A stretch of 64,000 nucleotides of DNA, from the NCBI RefSeq assembly GCF_016495725.1, contig NZ_CP054705.1:3348001-3412000 (forward strand). The letters run 5' to 3'. Shown here in pieces: positions 58,747 to 64,000 of the stretch (its first letter is position 1; every line of letters starts with the position of its first letter). The position numbers were made by a program, and so were the translations under genes. The notes beneath the pieces are model-generated. The model saw only the letters and a program-made list of their open reading frames with translations, had not been told where the DNA came from and did not search any database. Source of the stretch: Salicibibacter cibarius. Its GTDB lineage: Bacteria; Bacillota; Bacilli; Bacillales; Marinococcaceae.

Positions 58747-59340
58747 CTAGCTCCCCGACCTTCCCCAAGCTTCTTTCAGTTTTTGCAACGCTTTGCTGCG
58801 GTGACTGATATGATTTTTTTCTTCCGATGAAAGCTCGGCTAGCGTTTTTTGCAATTCCGGGATATACATAAGCGGGTCATATCCGAAACCATTCGTCCCT
58901 TTTGGCTCCGATGCAATTTCTCCTTCGCATGTTCCTTCTACCTCAATGGAATCTCCATTCGGATCCTTATAAACAAGGGCACAAATAAATCGGGCCGTTC
59001 GCTCCTCCCGTGGTACCTCCGCAAGAGATCGAAGCAGCTTTTCGTTATTTTTTTCATCATCCTTGTTCTCGCCTGCAAATCGAGCCGAATATACACCGGG
59101 AGCCCCCTCGAGCGCATCGACGGCTAACCCGGAATCGTCGGCAAGGGCGGGGAGGCCGGTGTATTCCGCCACATATTCGGCTTTGATGCGGGCATTTGCA
59201 ACAAACGTTTCCCCTGTCTCCTCTATTTCCGGGCAGTCAGGGTAGTCACGCAATGAATAAACCGTTGCCGCACCTGCCAATAGGGTCTCTAATTCTTTTC
59301 TTTTTCCCTCGTTAGTCGTAGCCAAAACAATACTTTTCAT
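58747..59340 (-). CDS. rdgB: dITP/XTP pyrophosphatase (RdgB/HAM1)
   Basis: Removes deaminated purine nucleotides (ITP, dITP, XTP) from the pool. The 197-residue protein has the start [17 protein letters not shown], the metal and base site [20 protein letters not shown], and [14 protein letters not shown] at 59340 overlaps the rph stop by four bases. Known as ysnA in B. subtilis. Confidence 0.96.
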   Translation of the reverse strand: MKSIVLATTNEGKRKELETLLAGAATVYSLRDYPDCPEIEETGETFVANARIKAEYVAEYTGLPALADDSGLAVDALEGAPGVYSARFAGENKDDEKNNEKLLRSLAEVPREERTARFICALVYKDPNGDSIEVEGTCEGEIASEPKGTNGFGYDPLMYIPELQKTLAELSSEEKNHISHRSKALQKLKEAWGRSGS

Positions 59341-60098
59341 ATTTTCCCATCTCCCACTTTCGGAAGTGTCGTCCCCGCATCTTCTAATACACGCTTTTGG
59401 ATCCCGACCAGACGCTGGATCCCCTTTTCGGCCAAACCAAGCATCTCATCCAATTGTTCCCGGGAAAATGTAGCCTCTTCACCGGTTCCTTGAATTTCAA
59501 CAAAATGACCGGCGCCCGTCATGACGACGTTAAAATCAACCGCTGCAGCCGCGTCTTCCTCGTAACATAAGTCGAGCAACGCTGCTCCTTGATCGTCAAT
59601 ACCTACGGAAATTGCAGCCAGATAATCCACAATCGGAAAAGATTTTAACTCTACATTTTGGGCTAAACGTGAAAATGCCATCGCGCTCGCCACAAATGCC
59701 CCCGTAATGGAAGCTGTCCGTGTTCCCCCGTCTGCTTGAATGACATCACAGTCTACCCAAAGCGTGCGCTCGCCAAAGGATTCAAGGTCAATAACGGAGC
59801 GCAGCGCGCGACCGATCAGTCGTTGAATTTCCATCGTCCGTCCGGATACTTTCCCTTTTGAAGATTCGCGGATATTGCGTTCTTCCGTCGCGCGCGGAAG
59901 CATCGCGTATTCCGCCGTCACCCATCCTTTTCCTTGCCCGCGCAAAAATGGCGGGACCCGCTTTTCAATACTGGCTGTACAAATCACCTTTGTATCACCG
60001 ACACGGATGAAAACGGAGCCCTCCGGATGCTTTAAATAATCCGTTTCGATCACCGTTTCTCGCAATTCTTCCCGATTTTCTCTATCATCCACGCGCAT
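59337..60098 (-). CDS. rph: RNase PH
   Basis: Phosphorolytic 3' exoribonuclease that trims tRNA precursors. The 253-residue protein has the phosphate-site and RNA-binding features [38 protein letters not shown] and [17 protein letters not shown]. Among several starts, ATG at 60098 (MRVDDREN) has the best spacing from GGAGG. It overlaps rdgB, forming the usual gerM-rph-rdgB order. Confidence 0.96.
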   Translation of the reverse strand: MRVDDRENREELRETVIETDYLKHPEGSVFIRVGDTKVICTASIEKRVPPFLRGQGKGWVTAEYAMLPRATEERNIRESSKGKVSGRTMEIQRLIGRALRSVIDLESFGERTLWVDCDVIQADGGTRTASITGAFVASAMAFSRLAQNVELKSFPIVDYLAAISVGIDDQGAALLDLCYEEDAAAAVDFNVVMTGAGHFVEIQGTGEEATFSREQLDEMLGLAEKGIQRLVGIQKRVLEDAGTTLPKVGDGKI

Positions 60099-60171
60099 GT
60101 GCATCTCCTCCTCCACCGCCAATTGTCGTTATTTTCCAATGTCATATGTATATTTTATCAAAAAGCATCAG

Positions 60172-60200
60172 AAAAAGGCAGCATCGACGACTATGCTACC
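60172..60200 (-). terminator. gerM terminator
   Basis: GGTAGCAT and ATGCTGCC pair around AGTCGTCG, followed by five T on the minus strand, between gerM and rph. Read-through could still feed rph. Confidence 0.7.
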
Positions 60201-60247
60201 TTCTCCCCTTGAGAGTATATCATTTTTTTAACACCTTTGCATTTGCC

Positions 60248-61324
60248 TTAAAACTCTCCTTGATTAACCATTGCAGGCCTTGAAACCGGCTCTGCAAACG
60301 ATTCGCCGTCTACTTGTTCAAGCTGGGATTCTCCGTCAACGTGATAATCAACTTCTTCCACGCCGTCAATGCCTGTCAAGGAAAGGGTGAGCATGGCCAT
60401 CGCTTCTTCGGATAAAGCCTCTCCGTCATTTTCGGCCAACAATGCTTCGTTAAAGTTTACCGTTAAAACGCCGTCTTCCAATTCAGGTTCTTCAACCAGT
60501 TCCACATTTTGGCGTAATGCCGAAATTAAATCTGTTTCCGGATTCGGGCCGTTCATTAAAGCGCCAACGACAGCCGAAGCTTTATTTTCATCTCCGTCAA
60601 TTCGCCGGGTAACGGGAACATAATACTCATCGTCTTCTTTTACACTAATAAAATAAACCGTTGCTGCTTCACTCGCTGTTATATCGGCGGGGCCGTTTCC
60701 TTCAAGATTAATGCCAACAGACTCAGCTGTGCCATCGCCAACCGGTGTATCCGCGTTTGGAAGCGTTTCTTGTGTATGGCCATTGATTTGAATTTCCACT
60801 TGCTCAACCTCGTCAAATTGCGTCAATGTCCACGTAACCGCTTGTAATAATGCCTCCTCATGCTCTTCGGGATACTCTGCAAACTCAGGTGAAAAATCGA
60901 CAATGGCTGTGCCATCATCCGATAAATCAACGCCCTGAACTTCCGTCTCCGGCGGCAACACTGCCTGGAGACCGCTAGGCAATTGATTCGTGATCGGTCC
61001 CTCTACAACAAGGTGTTCAAGGGTCTGTTTAAGAACTTCCGGATCATTTTCAAACTGAAAGGTCCGGGGAACGACTAGGCCATCTTCATCGAGCAAGTAT
61101 AGTTCCCTTTCCACTGATTCACCCTCAGAATCTCCATTTTCTTCGCCCTCATCTGGTTCCTCGCTGCCCGAATCTTCCTCTGTCTCGATTTCTGAGGCCT
61201 CTTCCTCCTGCGCGTCACTGCTCGCTTCCTCGTTTAGTTCGGCTTCATCGTTCCCTGAACTACAACCGTACACCAACAGCGCCGTCAACATGAGAAAAGA
61301 GGACCCCTTCAAAAACTTTCGCAC
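60248..61324 (-). CDS. gerM: Sporulation/germination lipoprotein GerM
   Basis: GerM is a sporulation lipoprotein needed for engulfment and the SpoIIIAG channel region. The 358-residue protein has a signal peptide with lipobox LLVYGC, an extremely acidic linker (about 30-75), and two GerMN domains (about 95-205 and 215-335). GTG at 61324 follows AGGGGAAAAGC. Position between racE and rph is standard. Confidence 0.93.
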   Translation of the reverse strand: MRKFLKGSSFLMLTALLVYGCSSGNDEAELNEEASSDAQEEEASEIETEEDSGSEEPDEGEENGDSEGESVERELYLLDEDGLVVPRTFQFENDPEVLKQTLEHLVVEGPITNQLPSGLQAVLPPETEVQGVDLSDDGTAIVDFSPEFAEYPEEHEEALLQAVTWTLTQFDEVEQVEIQINGHTQETLPNADTPVGDGTAESVGINLEGNGPADITASEAATVYFISVKEDDEYYVPVTRRIDGDENKASAVVGALMNGPNPETDLISALRQNVELVEEPELEDGVLTVNFNEALLAENDGEALSEEAMAMLTLSLTGIDGVEEVDYHVDGESQLEQVDGESFAEPVSRPAMVNQGEF

Positions 61325-61439
61325 GCTTTTCCCCTCCCTAAGAAAGCTCATCTACACAAAGTATACGAGCTAACAGGGAAAAATAGACCAGCCTTCTATG
61401 AAGATTATCAGGAAAAGCGTTCTATAATTAAGCAGGTTA

Positions 61440-61532
61440 AAAAACTTGGGTTTTCGCCAAGCTTTTATGGCGAGAAACCTTAGGTTGCACTTATGCAGGA
61501 AAAAAAGTCGGTTTATACTATCTTTTCTGCCA
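61440..61532 (+). repeat. Two-hairpin dispersed element E, copy 4
   Basis: CTTGG/CCAAG hairpin with TTTTCG loop, GGCGAGAAACC, then GTTGCACTTATGCAGGAA and closing TTTTCTGC. Its end (61513-61532) overlaps the last codons and the stop of racE. Confidence 0.8.
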
Positions 61533-62325
61533 AAATAAGATGATCAACGATTTGATCCTCAAGTCCAAGCCATCGCTTCGCGATCGTTTGAAAATGCTGA
61601 ACCGAACCTGTCGTAAAAAAAACATGTTCCCGCGTTCGTTCGTCTTTCCGGTTTAACCCCTGGTGTTGAAGAATCGTGCTCACTTCACGCGCGGTCTCGG
61701 AACCGGAAGAAATGACCTGAACGCCCTCGCCTACAACATTTTGGATGATCGATGCCAGCAACGGATAATGCGTACAACCCAAGATCAGCGTATCAAAAGA
61801 TTTTTGCAGGAGTGGCTTTAAAGTATCCGCAACGACCCTATGCGCCTCATCGACGCTCACCCTTCCCTGCTCCACAAGAGGGACAAATGTCGGGCAAGCG
61901 AGGCTATGTACGGTAACCTTTCCGCCTTGAATGCTTGATATAGCCTGTGGATAAGCGTCGCTTTTTATCGTTCCCTCCGTGCCGATCACCGCGATCTCTT
62001 TTCTTTTCGTAACATTGAGCGCCGCCAATGCACCCGGCTGCACGACACCAACGACCGGTATCGGCAGTCGTTCCCGCACTTCGTCAAGAACGACGGCTGT
62101 GGCTGTATTGCACGCAATAATGAGCATTTTAATATTTTCATTTACAAGGTGGTCAATCATCTGCCAAGTGAACAGCCGAACCTCTTCTGCCGACCTCGGC
62201 CCATATGGACAACGGGCAGTATCTCCAATATAAATCATAGGCTCTTTCGGTAGTTGACGGGCAATCTCCTCGGCGACGGTTAATCCCCCGATCCCTGAAT
62301 CAATAATGCCGATTGGTGTATTCAA
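61513..62325 (-). CDS. racE: Glutamate racemase
   Basis: Supplies D-glutamate for peptidoglycan (and poly-gamma-glutamate where made). The 270-residue protein has IGIIDSGIGGLTVAEEI, PYIGDTARCPYG-like IYIGDTARCPYGPRS, and the two catalytic cysteines in IACNTATAVV and LGCTHYPLLA. The start appears to be TTG at 62325 (LNTPIGIID) with AGGAGAG; the longer frame overlaps the MarR gene. The last codons and the stop lie in a dispersed repeat. Confidence 0.94.
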   Translation of the reverse strand: MNTPIGIIDSGIGGLTVAEEIARQLPKEPMIYIGDTARCPYGPRSAEEVRLFTWQMIDHLVNENIKMLIIACNTATAVVLDEVRERLPIPVVGVVQPGALAALNVTKRKEIAVIGTEGTIKSDAYPQAISSIQGGKVTVHSLACPTFVPLVEQGRVSVDEAHRVVADTLKPLLQKSFDTLILGCTHYPLLASIIQNVVGEGVQVISSGSETAREVSTILQHQGLNRKDERTREHVFFTTGSVQHFQTIAKRWLGLEDQIVDHLILAEKIV

Positions 62326-62338
62326 TGTCTTTTCTCTC

Positions 62339-62773
62339 CTATTGATCCTTTTCCATTTCCGCATGCAAGGAAGCCAACGTTTGTTGCAATTGATCAATTT
62401 CTCTAACTGAAAAATGCGCTAAAATATCAGTTAAATAATCTTGTCGCTTTTGAATCACTTCCCGAATAATCTCTTTTCCATAATCCAAGATATGGACGCG
62501 CACAACTCTGCGATCATGTCGGTCTTTCACACGTTCCACCATCCCGTTGCTTTCCAAACGGTCAACAAGGTCCGTGGTTGTGCTAAATGCCAAATACATT
62601 TTCGCAGATAGTTCTCCTATAGTAAGATCGCCGCTTTCCTGCAAATATTGCAAAGCAATAAATTGAGGGGGAGTAATCGGAAAATGGTTTAATATTTCAC
62701 GTCCTTGCTGTTTCACCATATAGGAAATGCGCCGGAGTGATTTTTCTATTCGTTCAACCCTTGCTTCCTCCAT
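62339..62773 (-). CDS. ysmB: MarR-family regulator YsmB
   Basis: A 144-residue winged-helix regulator. The DNA-binding part is seen at about 45-100 (DLTIGELSAKMYLAFSTTTD, LVDRLESNGMVERVKDRHDRR) with the DxRxxxv wing motif. It precedes racE as in B. subtilis; the ligand and regulon are unknown. Confidence 0.9.
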   Translation of the reverse strand: MEEARVERIEKSLRRISYMVKQQGREILNHFPITPPQFIALQYLQESGDLTIGELSAKMYLAFSTTTDLVDRLESNGMVERVKDRHDRRVVRVHILDYGKEIIREVIQKRQDYLTDILAHFSVREIDQLQQTLASLHAEMEKDQ

Positions 62774-62852
62774 GCAATCCCCCTTTACATATCGGGTTGG
62801 CTAATCGAGTCCCCTTTATTTTCACTCTTTTTTCATAAAATTGCAAGGCAGT

Positions 62853-62876
62853 CAAAAACGCCTGCCGAAGCAGGCG
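62853..62876 (-). terminator. ptsI terminator
   Basis: CGCCTGC and GCAGGCG with a TTCG loop form a perfect 7-bp stem, followed by five T on the minus strand, directly after the ptsI stop. Confidence 0.9.
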
Positions 62877-62877
62877 C

Positions 62878-64000
62878 CTATTTGATCTCGGCATGGACCA
62901 ATTCTTTCACTTCATCTGCTGTACCGCAGACCAAGGCACGTTCAACCAATGCTCGTGCATCGTTCCCACTTAACGTTCTCATAAGGCTTCGAGCGGGTAA
63001 AATAGAGCTGGCACTCATGCTGAATTCATCCAAGCCCATCCCCAACAATATTGGAAGAGCCGTTTCCTCACCGGCCATTTCCCCGCACATTCCCGTCCAT
63101 TTGCCTTCCGCGTGAGACGCATCAATCACATTTTTAATTAATTGCAACACCGCGGGATGATACGGTTGATATAGATGAGACACACGCTCGCTCATACGGT
63201 CGGCGGCCAGTGTGTATTGCACCAGATCATTGGTTCCGATGCTAAAAAAATCTACTTCTTTTGCAAATGATGCAGCCGCAACAGCGGTGGAAGGAATTTC
63301 GACCATAATCCCGACCGATACTTGGGAATCGAAAGAAAACCCTTCATCGGTTAACCGTTTCTTTTCTTCTTCGACAAGTCCTTTTGCCGCGCGAAATTCT
63401 TCTAGTGTTGCTACCATCGGAAACATGATTTTCAGGTTTCCGTAATGACTCGCGCGAAGCAATGCCCGCAGCTGAGTGCGAAACATATCGGTTTTTTCCA
63501 GACAGAGCCGAAGGGCACGAAATCCAAGAAACGGGTTCAACTCTTCAGGGAGATCAAGATACGGGAGATTTTTGTCTCCTCCGATGTCCAAGGTGCGGAT
63601 GACGACCGGAGCACCATTCATTCGTTCGACAACGGTCCGATAGGCTTCAAACTGTTCCTCTTCTCCCGGAAAACTGTCCCGTCCCATGTAAAGAAACTCC
63701 GTGCGGTAGAGACCGATCCCTTCCGCGCCGTTCTCGAGCACCCCCCTCATGTCATCGGGAGTACCGATATTGGCGGCCAGCTCCACACACTCCCCATCTG
63801 CGGTAACGGATGGCTCACCAACTAGTTTTTTCTGCTTTGCTTTCTCTTCCGCAAGCTTTTGTTGCCGCTCACGATACGTGTTCAACGTAGATTCATCGGG
63901 ATTGATAAAGACTTCCCCATTGGCACCGTCCACGATAAGGAGATCCCCGTTCTGTACGACGGAAGTAATTTTTCGTGTTCCAACGACCGCCGGAATCTCC
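62878..64000 (-). CDS. ptsI: PTS enzyme I, C-terminal part (5' beyond window)
   Basis: Enzyme I passes phosphate from phosphoenolpyruvate to HPr. The 374 codons present start inside the phosphohistidine domain and contain the PEP-binding C-terminal barrel: [39 protein letters not shown]-like [29 protein letters not shown] and the active cysteine in [11 protein letters not shown]. The frame remains open to the window edge. Its place next to ysmB-racE differs from B. subtilis, where ptsI follows ptsH elsewhere. Confidence 0.94.
   Translation of the reverse strand, partial: EIPAVVGTRKITSVVQNGDLLIVDGANGEVFINPDESTLNTYRERQQKLAEEKAKQKKLVGEPSVTADGECVELAANIGTPDDMRGVLENGAEGIGLYRTEFLYMGRDSFPGEEEQFEAYRTVVERMNGAPVVIRTLDIGGDKNLPYLDLPEELNPFLGFRALRLCLEKTDMFRTQLRALLRASHYGNLKIMFPMVATLEEFRAAKGLVEEEKKRLTDEGFSFDSQVSVGIMVEIPSTAVAAASFAKEVDFFSIGTNDLVQYTLAADRMSERVSHLYQPYHPAVLQLIKNVIDASHAEGKWTGMCGEMAGEETALPILLGMGLDEFSMSASSILPARSLMRTLSGNDARALVERALVCGTADEVKELVHAEIK

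Overview
The window is chromosomal DNA from a spore-forming Bacillaceae bacterium. From about 5.5 kb to 62.3 kb the gene order is the classic Bacillus subtilis order, read on the minus strand: racE-gerM-rph-rdgB-yfcE, then ilvBN-ilvC-leuABCD, ysoA-tig-clpX-lonB-lonA-ysxC, hemAXCDBL, spoVID-ysxE, valS-folC-comC-spoIIB-maf-radC-mreBCD-minCD. Sporulation genes (spoIIB, spoVID, ysxE, gerM) point to an endospore former. Long acidic stretches in MreC, SpoIIB, SpoVID, trigger factor and GerM suggest a salt- or alkali-adapted member; that is inference, and no species is claimed.

Layout. 1-4.8 kb is accessory: the start of an ABC transporter operon with its GntR repressor, two decayed membrane-protein genes, a 30-residue peptide, a DUF998 protein, a BAAT-type hydrolase and small membrane proteins. 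5.4-13.9 kb holds cell-shape, septum-placement and competence genes. 13.9-21.5 kb holds folC, valS (under a valine T-box) and the spore-coat pair. 21.7-23.2 kb is a plus-strand formamidase pair (fmdAB) inserted between spoVID and hemL. 23.4-29.8 kb is the heme operon. 30.6-42.4 kb holds ysxC, both Lon proteases, clpX, tig and ysoA, with a group II intron of the IIC type behind the clpX terminator. 42.4-53.2 kb is branched-chain amino acid synthesis: gltS, leuDCBA, ilvCNB under a leucine T-box, and ilvE in front of the T-box. 53.6-57.1 kb has NADP-glutamate dehydrogenase and a broken IS91-type element. 57.3-64 kb has a tRNA-Arg, yfcE, rdgB, rph, gerM, racE, a MarR regulator and the end of ptsI.

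Working together: glutamate dehydrogenase supplies the amino donor for IlvE, the ilv-leu genes make Val/Leu/Ile precursors, and charged tRNA-Leu and tRNA-Val are sensed by the two T-boxes. MreBCD and MinCD set cell width and septum position. The hem operon makes uroporphyrinogen precursors from glutamyl-tRNA.

The most unusual content is intergenic. Four sequence-unrelated families of tandem palindromes share a repeat period of about 51-53 bp (arrays near 5.2, 18.7-19.2, 35.5-35.8, 35.9-36.1, 55.1-55.3 and 58.2-58.5 kb). One of them occurs as two related islands of roughly 400-470 bp. A separate dispersed element of about 90 bp with two hairpins, showing compensatory changes between copies, occurs four times, plus two copies of a divergent subfamily.
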